DNA of 64,000 nt. Source: Flavobacterium sp. Sd200 (GTDB lineage: Bacteria; Bacteroidota; Bacteroidia; Flavobacteriales; Flavobacteriaceae). Positions 43,107 to 52,730 of this stretch are shown piece after piece. Numbering within the stretch: the first letter of the stretch is position 1; every line of letters starts with the position of its first letter. Position numbers and translations under genes: made by a program. The stretch spans positions 186,001 through 250,000 of the forward strand of contig NZ_WUMN01000004.1 of assembly GCF_009826935.1 (NCBI RefSeq), given 5' to 3'. Below the pieces are notes generated by a model, which ran no database searches, had not been told where the DNA came from, and was given only the letters and a program-made list of their open reading frames with translations.

Positions 43107-43775
43107 ATGAAAGAAATGCTGCTGAACGAACGTATTACCGGTGCAAACGACTGGGCTACATGGCTTTTTGTGGCTTGTTTTGCTCTTGTGGCAATAAACC
43201 GCACAGCCTTTGAGGCACGTTTTGCCGAGTTTATAAAGCTGGGTGTTAGCGATAAATACACAAAAATTTATAAAGACAGCTCTAACCTGCAAAGCTGGTT
43301 TACTATTTCGTTCTTTTTTATACAGGTTGTTTCATATAGTTTTTTACTACAGTACGTTCTTAAATACAAAGACTTTGGTCTTGTAGAAGAAGGAGGCATT
43401 AGCTATGTACGTATTTTTACTGTAGTAACCTTTTTTATACTGTCTAAATTTCTAACCGAGAAGATAATTGCCACGGCCTTTAATATAGAAGAGTTTAACG
43501 AGCAGTTTAATTTGCATAAAGTAAACTATCGTGCCTATATAGGGTTGTTGCTCCTGCCTGTAAATTTGGTTCTCTTTTATAATGTAGCTCCCGGCAGGCT
43601 GTTATTATATTTAATTTTAGGAGTTATTTTGGCGGCAACGTTTATTTCATACCTTGTTTCGTTGAGGATTTATCAAAAATTGATACTCGGTAAATTGTTC
43701 TATTTTATTTTGTATCTTTGCGCTCTTGAAATAGCACCCTATTATTTCATGTATTATTGGTTTACGAACAGTTAG
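43107..43775 (+). CDS. DUF4271 membrane protein
   Basis: A 222-residue protein with about six transmembrane helices. The NDWATWLFVACFALVAINR start and ICAL/EIAPYYFMYYW end match DUF4271, which occurs next to hemD in Flavobacteriia. The function is unknown. The gap to hemD is 18 nt. Confidence 0.88.
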   Translation: MKEMLLNERITGANDWATWLFVACFALVAINRTAFEARFAEFIKLGVSDKYTKIYKDSSNLQSWFTISFFFIQVVSYSFLLQYVLKYKDFGLVEEGGISYVRIFTVVTFFILSKFLTEKIIATAFNIEEFNEQFNLHKVNYRAYIGLLLLPVNLVLFYNVAPGRLLLYLILGVILAATFISYLVSLRIYQKLILGKLFYFILYLCALEIAPYYFMYYWFTNS

Positions 43776-43793
43776 TTAAACAACTTTTTTAAT

Positions 43794-44543
43794 ATGAAAG
43801 TGAAAACGATTTTGGTTTCGCAACCGGAACCCAAAGTAGAAAATTCACCATACTTTGAGATTCAGCACAAGCTAAAAGTAAAAGTAGATTTTCGTCCATT
43901 TATTCACGTAGAGGGTGTAAGCGCTAAAGATGTAAGGGCACAAAAAATAGACCTTAATAATTTTACTGCCATTATACTTACCAGCAAGAACTCTATTGAC
44001 CATTTTTTTCGCGTAGCCGAAGAAATGCGTTACAAAGTGCCGGAAACCCTTAAGTATTTTTGCCAGAGTGAGGCTATTGCTTTTTACCTTCAAAAGTATG
44101 TGGTGTACAGAAAAAGGAAGATATATGTTGGTCAAAAAGACTTTGCAGATCTTTCTCCGCTGATAAAAAAATACAAAGATGAAAAGTTTTTGTTGCCATC
44201 GTCTGAGCAATTGAACGATGATGTGCCGCAGGTGCTTAATAACCTTAAAGTGGCATGGACACAGGGTACTTTTTACCGCACGGTAATGAGCGACCTTAGC
44301 GACCTTAAAGATGTGTACTATGATGTACTTGCATTTTTTAGCCCAACGGGAATAAAATCCTTGTTTAAAAATTTTCCTGATTTTCAGCAAAACAACACCC
44401 GTATTGCGGTATTTGGAACTACTACACAAAAAGAAGCCCTTGAACATGGCCTGCGTGTAGATATTATGGCTCCTGCTCCGGGAACTCCGAGCATGACAAT
44501 GGCTTTAGAAAAATATATAGCAGAAGCAAATAAGGCAAAATAA
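43794..44543 (+). CDS. hemD: Uroporphyrinogen-III synthase
   Basis: A 249-residue HemD-family protein that cyclises hydroxymethylbilane to uroporphyrinogen III. Family features are sparse because the enzyme diverges fast, but the two-lobed pattern with ILTSKNSIDHFF (~residues 61-72), a DVLAFFSPTGIKSLF strand-helix and the final APAPGTPSMTMALE are typical of Bacteroidota HemD. It is cotranscribed with DUF4271. Confidence 0.88.
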   Translation: MKVKTILVSQPEPKVENSPYFEIQHKLKVKVDFRPFIHVEGVSAKDVRAQKIDLNNFTAIILTSKNSIDHFFRVAEEMRYKVPETLKYFCQSEAIAFYLQKYVVYRKRKIYVGQKDFADLSPLIKKYKDEKFLLPSSEQLNDDVPQVLNNLKVAWTQGTFYRTVMSDLSDLKDVYYDVLAFFSPTGIKSLFKNFPDFQQNNTRIAVFGTTTQKEALEHGLRVDIMAPAPGTPSMTMALEKYIAEANKAK

Positions 44544-44565
44544 TTACTTTATTTTTTAAGATATT

Positions 44566-44598
44566 AAAGCTGCTCCTAAATTTTAGGAGCAGCTTTTT
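44566..44598 (+). terminator. Terminator after hemD
   Basis: A 15-bp perfect inverted repeat (arms AAAGCTGCTCCTAAA and its complement) around one base is followed by TTTTTT. Confidence 0.85.
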
Positions 44599-44732
44599 TG
44601 CATTTTACTCGAGTTGTATACAACGTATAATTACTGTTTCGTTACAAAAAACAACACGGTTGCTGCATAGTATTTAACTACAGTTTTGCTGGCAATGTTT
44701 AAATTATACTTTCGCGCAAAATAATAAAATAT

Positions 44733-45137
44733 ATGCGCAAAATTATAAAGAAGATCATGCTTGTCGGACTGCTTATGGTTTCAATTAACGGTTTGGCTCA
44801 AAGCTCCCCGGTTTCTGTAAACACAAACGACAGTAATGCAAAGACTGTAAAAAATGTAGAGGCCGGATTTGACGGGCTCATTGCTGCATCCTATGGCAGT
44901 AAAGCCTTTGGAATAAACGTGGGTGGACCAAGCCTTAAATATAAGTTTACTAAAAATTTTAAGGTTGGGGTAGGGGCATTTCCTTCGTTATTAATAATGG
45001 ATGATAAGGCGCAGCCACGTTTGGCGGTTTCACCTATTGTAGAATATAAACATTTTATGCTCATTACTCCTTACTATGGTTATAATACAAAAAACAAACA
45101 GATCTGGACATTTGGTTTAGGCTATAAGTTTTTTTAG
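44733..45137 (+). CDS. Small exported protein, probable beta-barrel
   Basis: A 134-residue protein with a signal peptide ending GLAQ. The remainder alternates short strands (LKYKFTKNFKVGVGAFPSLL, VEYKHFMLITPYYGYN) and ends in an aromatic Phe, which resembles small outer-membrane barrels. No family is assigned. A TACTTTCG sequence near 44707 could be its -7 element with one mismatch. Confidence 0.65.
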   Translation: MRKIIKKIMLVGLLMVSINGLAQSSPVSVNTNDSNAKTVKNVEAGFDGLIAASYGSKAFGINVGGPSLKYKFTKNFKVGVGAFPSLLIMDDKAQPRLAVSPIVEYKHFMLITPYYGYNTKNKQIWTFGLGYKFF

Positions 45138-45180
45138 AATTATCCAGGAAAATCTTGCTTAATTATTTAGGTTGTTTAAA

Positions 45181-45217
45181 TACCGTAAACTTTTTGTATA
45201 GTTTACGGTATTTTTTT
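45181..45217 (+). terminator. Terminator after the small exported protein
   Basis: A perfect 10-bp stem TACCGTAAAC / GTTTACGGTA with a 10-nt loop is followed by seven Ts. Confidence 0.8.
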
Positions 45218-45251
45218 GTCTGTAATGACGTGTTTTTCAATGTTTTTCAAC

Positions 45252-45278
45252 ATTAGATTTTTCTAATTGAAATCTAAT
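45252..45278. promoter_or_regulatory. Inverted repeat upstream of the TonB receptor
   Basis: This perfect 9-bp inverted repeat ATTAGATTT-N9-AAATCTAAT is about 20 bp upstream of the -33 element, with a further TCTAAT half site at 45284-45289 and two GTTTTTCAA direct repeats just before. It is a candidate regulator site for the uptake operon. Confidence 0.45.
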
Positions 45279-45296
45279 GAAAGTCTAATCTGTTTA

Positions 45297-45329
45297 TTTG
45301 GATTAAATTTAAATAAGGTTTTATGTTTG
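45297..45329 (+). promoter_or_regulatory. Promoter of the TonB receptor operon (TTTG-N21-TATGTTTG)
   Basis: TTTG (45297-45300) and TATGTTTG (45322-45329) are 21 bases apart, 25 nt before the receptor ATG. Confidence 0.65.
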
Positions 45330-45354
45330 CACCCATCTTACGTAAAATCTGTAC

Positions 45355-47745
45355 ATGAAAGTATATCTACTCGCATTTTTATTTGTTGGGCTATCGGCTT
45401 GGTGTCAAACCGGTAACATTAATGGTACTGTTGCTTTTGCAGATAAAGAACAGGCTTTTGGAGCTGCTGTAAAAGTTGTTGGAACAGCCAAATTTGCTAC
45501 AGTAGATGCTGATGGTAATTTTGAAATTAAACAACTTGCCTATGGCGATTATGAGCTCGAAATAACCTCTGCCGAGATAGAAACCAAAACGGTAAAAGTA
45601 AAGCTAAACCGTCCGGTTGTAACAGTGAATATTATTGCAAACAGGGTAAATCCTAAGCTTTTAGATGAGGTTGTAATGAACAAAACATCTGAAAAACGCC
45701 AAATAATGGACAAGGGCTTTGCTGTGAACGTTATAGAAACTCAGGAAGCAGGAAAAAGAAACCTTCAAACTAACGACCTGTTAGATAGAAGTATGGGGGT
45801 AAGGGTGAGGCAAAATGGAGGTTTGGGTTCGAGTGCTAACTACAATCTTAACGGCATGAGCGGCAACTCTGTACGAATATTTATAGACGGTATTCCTATA
45901 CAAACCTACGGACCTTCTTTTAGCCTAAACAGTATTCCGCCTGCGTTGATAGAACGCATAGAGGTTTACAAAGGTGTTATTCCTATTGGATTAGCCGATG
46001 ATGCCTTGGGTGGTGCAATAAACGTAGTACTGAAAAAAGGAGCAAGGAACACGCTCAATGCATCGGTTTCTTATGGCTCATTTAATACTACACAGTCGCA
46101 GATAAACGGTGTTTTTCGTAGGGAATCGGGGTTTACTGTTAAAGCTTCCGGATTTTATAATTACTCTGACAACGATTATGAGGTTTGGGGGCCGCACGTT
46201 TTTAATATTTTACCTAATGGCAGGAGAGAACTAATTAAGGCAAAGCGCTTTAATAATGCTTATAAATCGTATGGAGCAAGGTTTGAAGCGGGTTACACTG
46301 ATGTGAAATGGGCCGATAATTTTTTAATAGGCTATAATGCATCTCATGATTATAACGAGATACAGCACGGTACTTACATGACAAGGCCGTACAAAGGAAG
46401 GTTTACAGAGGCAGATGCACATGTTGTGAGCCTTAACTATAGTAAAAAAGATTTTCTTATTCAAGGACTTGAATTTAATACTAACGCTGTATACAGTAAT
46501 AGGAGCGAAGTAGTAAACGATACTGTAAAATACAATTATAATTGGGATGGAAATATGGCGTTAGGCTTGCGTGGTGAACCTATATTAAGTCCTTATGGAG
46601 CACAGCAGGGTGCAGCTACAATTGTTCATGTCGACAGACAAATACTTAGTGCACGAAGCAATCTTAATTATAGCATAAACGATAATCATAAAATTTTATT
46701 TAGCCACGTATTCTACACTGTAGACCGTGATGACAATGACGAGCTTAAGTCAGAGTTAGAAAAACGTTACAGAGAAACACGCGATCTATTAAGAAATGTA
46801 TACTCTTTTGCTTATGAGTTAGATGCCTTTAAATCTAAGCTAAAAGCGAGTTTGTTTGCAAAACATTATGTACAAAACTCGGAACAAAGAATTCCGACAT
46901 TAACAAACGGCAATACTCAGGTTGTAGTTAATGTTACAGACAAAACAAACAGCGCAACCGGATATGGACTGGCATCATCTTATTACATAACTCCACAAGT
47001 TATGGCTTTGTTATCGGCAGAGAGAGCGGTAAGAATGCCAACAGATAATGAGGTTTTTGGTAATCAGGGTGAAAATATTGTAGGTAATGCCACGCTGGGG
47101 CCTGAAATTAGTGATAATCTTAATCTTGGTTTTAGGTTTGGGGCTTTTAAATTGAAAAAACACAAAGTATCCCTATCAGCATCAGGTTTTGTGAGAGATA
47201 CTAAAGACAAGATCGTGCGCAGGATATTAGATCGTAATAATGATGCCCTACAATCATTACCATATGTAAATCTCGGTAAGACACAGGCTATTGGGTTTGA
47301 GGCGGCTTTCGAATACGGATTCAGTGACAGGCTGGTTATAAACATGAACATGTCTAAGTTTAATCTGTTATTTAAAGATAAATATGATAATAGTGGGGGT
47401 ACTCTCGACCTTTATAATATGCAATTGCCTAATGAACCCTTTTTTATCATAAATGGCAGTGCTCAATATAACTTTAAAGACATTCTTCAGAAGGACTCAG
47501 ATCTTAATTTTTATTATGGTTTCGGATATGTAGAACCTTTTTATACCAATTGGTTGGCACAGGAAATTACACCTGCACAGTTTGTAAATGATTTAGGTTT
47601 GAGTTATGTTTTTCCTAAAAACCAGTTCATATTAAGCTTTGATGCGAAGAATATATTTGACAAACAGGTATTTGACAATTTTGCGGTGCAAAAGCCCGGA
47701 CGTGCATTTTATCTGAAACTAAATTATACAATCAATAAATTTTAA
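45355..47745 (+). CDS. TonB-dependent receptor, siderophore type
   Basis: A 796-residue outer-membrane receptor with a signal peptide, an N-terminal carboxypeptidase-like domain (residues ~20-95), a TonB plug (LLDRSMGVRVRQNGGLGSSANYNLNGMSGNSVRIFIDGIPIQ region) and a beta barrel ending in a YTINKF-type last strand. It is followed at 15 nt by a DUF4374 lipoprotein. TonB-DUF4374 pairs resemble the XusAB xenosiderophore system of Bacteroides; a PepSY partner (XusC) is not present here. Iron or siderophore uptake is thus the best guess. Confidence 0.85.
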   Translation: MKVYLLAFLFVGLSAWCQTGNINGTVAFADKEQAFGAAVKVVGTAKFATVDADGNFEIKQLAYGDYELEITSAEIETKTVKVKLNRPVVTVNIIANRVNPKLLDEVVMNKTSEKRQIMDKGFAVNVIETQEAGKRNLQTNDLLDRSMGVRVRQNGGLGSSANYNLNGMSGNSVRIFIDGIPIQTYGPSFSLNSIPPALIERIEVYKGVIPIGLADDALGGAINVVLKKGARNTLNASVSYGSFNTTQSQINGVFRRESGFTVKASGFYNYSDNDYEVWGPHVFNILPNGRRELIKAKRFNNAYKSYGARFEAGYTDVKWADNFLIGYNASHDYNEIQHGTYMTRPYKGRFTEADAHVVSLNYSKKDFLIQGLEFNTNAVYSNRSEVVNDTVKYNYNWDGNMALGLRGEPILSPYGAQQGAATIVHVDRQILSARSNLNYSINDNHKILFSHVFYTVDRDDNDELKSELEKRYRETRDLLRNVYSFAYELDAFKSKLKASLFAKHYVQNSEQRIPTLTNGNTQVVVNVTDKTNSATGYGLASSYYITPQVMALLSAERAVRMPTDNEVFGNQGENIVGNATLGPEISDNLNLGFRFGAFKLKKHKVSLSASGFVRDTKDKIVRRILDRNNDALQSLPYVNLGKTQAIGFEAAFEYGFSDRLVINMNMSKFNLLFKDKYDNSGGTLDLYNMQLPNEPFFIINGSAQYNFKDILQKDSDLNFYYGFGYVEPFYTNWLAQEITPAQFVNDLGLSYVFPKNQFILSFDAKNIFDKQVFDNFAVQKPGRAFYLKLNYTINKF

Positions 47746-47760
47746 TTAATCTAAAAGAGA

Positions 47761-49098
47761 ATGAATATGAGAAATCGTTTTGTAAAACTACTTGCATGCG
47801 GGGCTGTTTTATCTGCTCTTGTACTAACAGGCTGTTCTGACGACGACAGCAACAACAATACAGGACCCATCAACCCGGTAACCGAAGGCAGATGGATTAC
47901 TGTAGCAGGTGCAAGAATGCAAACTAGCCCGGGCGATGGTAATGGAGGTACTATGGTGTATTCTATCAGTAAAGAAGATGCTCAAAACCCTGATGTATCG
48001 GTAGATGCTTTTGAAAATGGAGTAGGCGTTCTTTCTAACAGGACTGCCCGTTTACAATCATCTGTAGATGGTAATACGCTATTTAATATTACCTATACAG
48101 GAGCAAATGGAGGTACGTTTATGACTTATAACGTAAACGGAGCCAACAACTTTGCACAATCAGACGTTACAGTAAATATCTCTCAGTATGCAAGCGCATC
48201 ACCACGTTGGGTAAAACTTTTTGATGGAGATAATACAGGTGTTGCTGTAAACGTTGCATCACCAACTCCGGTTGTAACTGATAATGTATATCAGCGTACA
48301 AGAGGTACAGCTACGGTTTTAAGTCTTAATCTTAAAGATGTTTTAATCTCTGACTACAGACAGTATGAAATTCCGCTTACAGCTGCAGAAGAAGCACTGG
48401 GGCACCATATTTTCCGTTTAGATGCTCCAACGCTTAACGCTGCCGGAGATAAACTTATCATTGGTACATGGATGCGTAAAACAAACCCTGCCAACCCTGC
48501 CGAGAACGAAAGCGAATTTGAGCGTTTAGGTTCTAAATCGGTAGTGGTAGACTATCCGTCTCTTCAAAATCCTGTGGTAATTACTTCTACTGTAGCTTTT
48601 GGCGATACCAGCGGATACCGCAGCTTTAACAGCTTTGTGGCTAACGATAACAACATTTATCAGGCTACACAAAGAGATACTGAAAATGGTTCTTATATTT
48701 TAAGGATCAACCAGCAAAACCAATACGACAACTCTTATGTGTTTAGTCTTGATGCTGCTCTTGGAGTACAGGGGTCTTACATAGACGCGTGGAGATATGC
48801 AGGCAACGGAATTGCTTATGCTGTTTACACACATGAAAATGCAAATGGACAAGGTTTTGTAGCTCGTTTAGACCTTAATGCTAAAACTGCCACAAGGGTA
48901 GAAGGCATAGAATATGATGCCGCTCTTGATTTTGGACAGTACCAAGGTTTTGTAGTAGACGGTAACGAGCTTTACATAGCTGTAACTGCGGTAGGTAAAG
49001 ACGGTAACATTTATGTTATTGATATACCAACAGGTGCAGTTAAAAAAGGTGCAAAACTGGTTAACAAACCAGGTAACCACTACATAGGAGTATTCTAA
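47761..49098 (+). CDS. DUF4374 lipoprotein, XusB-like
   Basis: A 445-residue surface lipoprotein with lipobox LTGC (Cys25) followed by an acidic Ser/Asp/Asn stretch (a possible surface-export signal for Bacteroidota lipoproteins). The repeating beta-strand pattern (FVARLDLNAKTATRVEG, LYIAVTAVGKDGNIYVIDIPTG) suggests a beta-propeller. DUF4374 members such as XusB bind ferric siderophores and pass them to the partner TonB receptor, here the gene immediately upstream. A terminator hairpin follows. Confidence 0.8.
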   Translation: MNMRNRFVKLLACGAVLSALVLTGCSDDDSNNNTGPINPVTEGRWITVAGARMQTSPGDGNGGTMVYSISKEDAQNPDVSVDAFENGVGVLSNRTARLQSSVDGNTLFNITYTGANGGTFMTYNVNGANNFAQSDVTVNISQYASASPRWVKLFDGDNTGVAVNVASPTPVVTDNVYQRTRGTATVLSLNLKDVLISDYRQYEIPLTAAEEALGHHIFRLDAPTLNAAGDKLIIGTWMRKTNPANPAENESEFERLGSKSVVVDYPSLQNPVVITSTVAFGDTSGYRSFNSFVANDNNIYQATQRDTENGSYILRINQQNQYDNSYVFSLDAALGVQGSYIDAWRYAGNGIAYAVYTHENANGQGFVARLDLNAKTATRVEGIEYDAALDFGQYQGFVVDGNELYIAVTAVGKDGNIYVIDIPTGAVKKGAKLVNKPGNHYIGVF

Positions 49099-49122
49099 TA
49101 TACTAACCAACCAACAATAAAG

Positions 49123-49159
49123 AGTCCGCTTTGTGAGTAATCACGGAGCGGATTTTTTT
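49123..49159 (+). terminator. Terminator after the DUF4374 gene
   Basis: An AGTCCGCT / AGCGGATT stem with an inner GTGA / TCAC pair is followed by seven Ts. Confidence 0.75.
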
Positions 49160-49192
49160 ATGCTGTTATGTTTATAATTGTAAGTTGGATAC

Positions 49193-50173
49193 TTAAAATA
49201 CCATAAGGTTACAACCGCGAATGTCGCTATTGTCAAAACGGCCCAGCACTTCAAAACTTTGGTTAGCATATTTCTTGCCAAGATCCTGTGTGGCAATAAA
49301 CGAACAGGAGTTAATGTTGGCAAGGTCTATAACATTAATGCCTCCGGTTTTACCGCTTTCTATATAGGTTAGGGCATCTTCGGTATCACGGATCAGTATG
49401 TCCATCCAGGGAGGGCATTCAAAAATACCATCGCCAAGGGAATATGCCTGAGACAAAAGTTCGGTCATGCCATACTCCGAATGTATTTTAGTAACCCCAA
49501 AACCTTTGCAAAGCACTTCGTGAAGCTCTTCGCGAATCATTTCGCGGCGACGGCCTTTCATGCCGCCCGTTTCCATGATAATGGTATTTTTAAGATCGAA
49601 TTGCTGCTTTTCTATCAGGTCGAGCAGCGCATAGGTAACCCCTATCAATAAAACGTTTTGGCCCTCGCTGTCCAGTTTTGTAAGCTTGGCTATAAGATCA
49701 TCATGATTGTGAAGGTAAAAGCCGCTATGTGGGTTGTTAGACCGTTCTATAAGGTCCTGTACCATGTATATAAGCGATGATCCTTCGCGTTCCAGATAGG
49801 AGGGAAGCAAGGCCAGTACAGCATAATCTTCAATGTTGCCATAAAACTGAGAAAAGGCCAGTCGAAAGCTTTGGTCATAATAATCAGTATCGGTAACAAG
49901 GTGGCGGCTGGTAACCATGCCCGTAGTACCGCTGCTGGTAAATGTAACCTGAACCGGGTTTGCAGAGCTTACTACCTCATGCGTTTTAAAGAACTGTATG
50001 GGCAGGAACGGTATGTCTTTAACCGATTTTACATTGTGCTTGTCTTTATGCAAAAAGCTGCAAAAATCACGATACACCACATTGTTATCAAACTGGTGGC
50101 GAAAAACCTTAAGCGTAATTTTTTCAAACTCTTTTTTAGAGCCAATAGTAAATATATCGGTAGGGGTAAGCAA
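49193..50173 (-). CDS. LuxE-family acyl-protein synthetase-like protein
   Basis: A 326-residue protein of the LuxE (acyl-protein synthetase) family within the adenylate-forming superfamily. The phosphate loop TFTSSGTTGMVTSRH (~residues 78-92), the YGMTELLSQAY motif and the GRFDNSDIRGCNLMVF C-terminus are typical. No luxC or luxD partner is near, so bioluminescence is not implied; members of this kind occur with capsule or lipid genes. The frame extends to 50200, but a TACTTTTG -7 element at 50190-50197 means the start must lie below it; TTG at 50173 is the best candidate. Confidence 0.75.
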   Translation of the reverse strand: MLTPTDIFTIGSKKEFEKITLKVFRHQFDNNVVYRDFCSFLHKDKHNVKSVKDIPFLPIQFFKTHEVVSSANPVQVTFTSSGTTGMVTSRHLVTDTDYYDQSFRLAFSQFYGNIEDYAVLALLPSYLEREGSSLIYMVQDLIERSNNPHSGFYLHNHDDLIAKLTKLDSEGQNVLLIGVTYALLDLIEKQQFDLKNTIIMETGGMKGRRREMIREELHEVLCKGFGVTKIHSEYGMTELLSQAYSLGDGIFECPPWMDILIRDTEDALTYIESGKTGGINVIDLANINSCSFIATQDLGKKYANQSFEVLGRFDNSDIRGCNLMVF

Positions 50174-50208
50174 GGCAATAATGTTTTGGCAAAAGTACAA
50201 AATAAAAA

Positions 50209-50231
50209 AGCACTGCTTTGCGGGCAGTGCT
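50209..50231 (-). terminator. Terminator of the VWA T9SS gene
   Basis: On the minus strand an AGCACTGC / GCAGTGCT stem with a 7-nt loop is followed by a T run, directly upstream of the LuxE-type promoter. Confidence 0.75.
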
Positions 50232-50254
50232 CTAAAATATGGTTTATAAAAAAA

Positions 50255-51568
50255 TTACTGCACAATAAGCCTTTCGGTAGTAGTGTTGCCGTTTGTGGCT
50301 GTAACGGTTACAAAATATACTCCGGCTTTATAATTGCTCAGGTCGAGCTGATAGGCCGTGTTTTTACCCAATAACTCTTTGCTGAAAATAGTTTTACCCT
50401 CCAGCGAAATTACCGATACTGATTTGATGTTCTCATCTAAAGTAAGCGCAACGGTTTGTGAAGCAGGGTTTGGAGACAGTATTAAGCTTTCTTTTTTAAT
50501 TGGTGTTTCAGCCTTGCTTTCCTCCTGATGTGCGCGACGGGACGAAGAAACACTGCTACTCTCGCATCCATTTATTGTGGCTAAAACCAAACTGCCATCT
50601 ATTGCATAAAAACCATCTCCCAGAAGTACAGATTCTCCTGCAAGATAATTGGCCTCTGCTCCTAAGCTTATATCATTAGATGCAGTTATATTGATGCCAA
50701 CCTGTCTGTTATCTATACCGCTGCTTACATCATGTGTAGGCGATATTAATGTTAAGTAAGGAGGGCAATCATCTGCTATGGCACATATAAATCCTGTAAT
50801 AGAGTCGATTTCGGCAGGTGTCAGGACAAACAAATCTGTATAAATCAAATATCTTCCTGTTACTCCCGGTCCATCCGGGTCGGCAGGATACGATTCTACT
50901 GTTCCGTTATATGTACCGCCTCCGCTCGATATTGCAGCAGCTGCCTGTTTTGTTGCCTCGCGAAAAGCAGGATTATGAGTCGGTCCAAGTGTAACTACGA
51001 ACTTTGCATTTCTCTCATTTTTAAATTCTGTATAATTTTCAAAAGCGAGATTTGTGTTACTTGCATATGATGTTGCATTTACAAGAAAACTACTGCCATT
51101 AAAGTCGCTGTGTCTTGCGGCATCTGAAAATAAGTATATTGTGAGTGAATTTGTGCTTATACGATTTAGTGTTTTTTGTGTACTTACTATATTAGCGTCT
51201 ACAACATTATCCAAGGCTTTTCCGATTAGGTCTAATGATTCATGTGCAAAATCAGCGTCTCCTAAATAACGCCTTTGAAAAGAATTTGCAGTAGTTTCGT
51301 TAGTAGTAAAGTCTGATTCAATATAAATTCTTGGGCTATATAGATCTGTAGCAGGATCGTATCCGGCTCCATAATGAACAACTGCAACCCTGTTGTCATT
51401 GCATGACAAGACTTGGCTTATAATGTCTTCTACAGAATTTTTCATTTCTGTAAATTCTGCGGCAGATATAGATGTACTATTATCCAGCCATATAATTACA
51501 TCAGATTGCCCGAAACCCTTAATGCCAATAAGCATAAGGAGGGTTAGGTATATATATACGTTTTTCAT
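50255..51568 (-). CDS. VWA domain protein with T9SS C-terminal sorting domain
   Basis: A 437-residue exported protein. After a signal peptide (~20 residues) comes a von Willebrand A-like domain with the MIDAS residues D29-x-S31-x-S33 in WLDNSTSIS. A linker with repeated beta strands follows. The last ~80 residues (LILSPNPASQTVAL ... YKAGVYFVTVTATNGNTTTERLIVQ) are a type A T9SS sorting domain, so it is released or anchored through the type IX system. Binding partners are unknown. Confidence 0.85.
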   Translation of the reverse strand: MKNVYIYLTLLMLIGIKGFGQSDVIIWLDNSTSISAAEFTEMKNSVEDIISQVLSCNDNRVAVVHYGAGYDPATDLYSPRIYIESDFTTNETTANSFQRRYLGDADFAHESLDLIGKALDNVVDANIVSTQKTLNRISTNSLTIYLFSDAARHSDFNGSSFLVNATSYASNTNLAFENYTEFKNERNAKFVVTLGPTHNPAFREATKQAAAAISSGGGTYNGTVESYPADPDGPGVTGRYLIYTDLFVLTPAEIDSITGFICAIADDCPPYLTLISPTHDVSSGIDNRQVGINITASNDISLGAEANYLAGESVLLGDGFYAIDGSLVLATINGCESSSVSSSRRAHQEESKAETPIKKESLILSPNPASQTVALTLDENIKSVSVISLEGKTIFSKELLGKNTAYQLDLSNYKAGVYFVTVTATNGNTTTERLIVQ

Positions 51569-51595
51569 AACTGTAAAATTTAGATTAAACGTATA

Positions 51596-52543
51596 TTATT
51601 TAGTACCGGCAAGTTTAAGTACGAGTGCTTTAAGTTCGTCTATTTCTTTTTGCTGTTTTTCGAGCTGTTTTTGCTGCTGTATGGCATACAGGGTAAGCTC
51701 CTCGATCTTTTCCTGCTGAATTTTTGCCATTTCGCCCACTTCTATACCGTCTTCCTCTATTTGTTTGGCCGATGGCACATTAGGTAAATGCCCATTCTCG
51801 TTTATGTATTGTTCTACTTCCGGCAGGGTAGGGAGCTTGTAATTATCCTCAAAAACATAATCGGCCCAAGTAGTGGCAACGCGAACCTCTTTAGCGAGTA
51901 TGCCGCCGTTTACAATTAGTTTATAGGCAGCAACGTTTATGCTGCCGCCTGTTGTAGGAAAGGCAGCCGTACCTAAACCTATGCCTACTTTACCGTTAAA
52001 TTTTAAAAGGTCGTTTGCGAAGTCGCCCCAAATGAGGGGAGTAGAAGAGCTGCTGTTTTCTATATATAGTTTGTTACTGGAAATCTCGTTATAACCAGCA
52101 TTATAACCTAAGAATATATTGCCACCTCCAGAGGTACTGTATCCAGCTTTATGTCCCAGCATTGTATTGTTCCCGTATGTTATGTTAGCACCGGAGCCAA
52201 AACCTACTAATACATTATAGGAGTTTTCAGTGCTGTATTGGCCAGCTGTTGCACCGACAAAAACATTTTCATACCCATCTGTGAAATATTGACCAGTTTT
52301 ATTTCCTATTAATACATTATCTGTTCCGCTTTCACCTCCCGTCAAGTATCCCATGATTGTTGAATTTGTCATACCGTAATTTGGGGCGGTATATCCGGCA
52401 CTGTAGCCAAAAAAAGCATTACCTGTTCCACTCGTTCCGGCATTTAAACCGAAGCTGGTGACTGAAGAGTTTTGGGTTTGCGCATTAACCGTAAAAATTC
52501 CTGTGGCAAACAAAGCTGCTGCCAAAATTTGTGTTGTTTTCAT
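51596..52543 (-). CDS. Secreted repeat protein with coiled-coil tail
   Basis: A 315-residue exported protein with a signal peptide (FTVNA). Residues ~30-165 are repeats of about 22 residues with the pattern GYSAGY, GNKTG, GATAGQ, GFGSG, GHKAGY, each with Gly-rich turns, resembling the head repeats of trimeric autotransporters or phage fibres. The last ~100 residues (LPTLPEVEQYINENGHLPNVPSAKQIEE, then a long QQQKQLEKQQKEIDELK helix) are a coiled-coil tail common in Bacteroidota fibre-like proteins. There is no T9SS domain. Its function is unknown. Confidence 0.7.
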   Translation of the reverse strand: MKTTQILAAALFATGIFTVNAQTQNSSVTSFGLNAGTSGTGNAFFGYSAGYTAPNYGMTNSTIMGYLTGGESGTDNVLIGNKTGQYFTDGYENVFVGATAGQYSTENSYNVLVGFGSGANITYGNNTMLGHKAGYSTSGGGNIFLGYNAGYNEISSNKLYIENSSSSTPLIWGDFANDLLKFNGKVGIGLGTAAFPTTGGSINVAAYKLIVNGGILAKEVRVATTWADYVFEDNYKLPTLPEVEQYINENGHLPNVPSAKQIEEDGIEVGEMAKIQQEKIEELTLYAIQQQKQLEKQQKEIDELKALVLKLAGTK

Positions 52544-52730
52544 AAAAAATAAATGTTATTGTTGGAATTTAAATTTATGAAAACATTTGTAAATCGCAAT
52601 GGAATTTTTGTAAGAAATTTTATTTAATCAATTGTTAGTTAAAAAGTTATGTTTTGGTTAAGGGTTCCCTTTTTTGGAGTGAAGCATCGCGAGGCACGAA
52701 GCGATCTGTTTGTTAGGTGGGCTAAATAGG

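Noticed and set aside
49193..50173. Bioluminescence (luxE) operon
   Set aside because: Only a LuxE-type protein is present, with no luxA-D genes nearby.
51596..52543. Phage tail fibre implying a prophage
   Set aside because: There are no other phage genes nearby. The repeats and coiled-coil tail match secreted Bacteroidota proteins.
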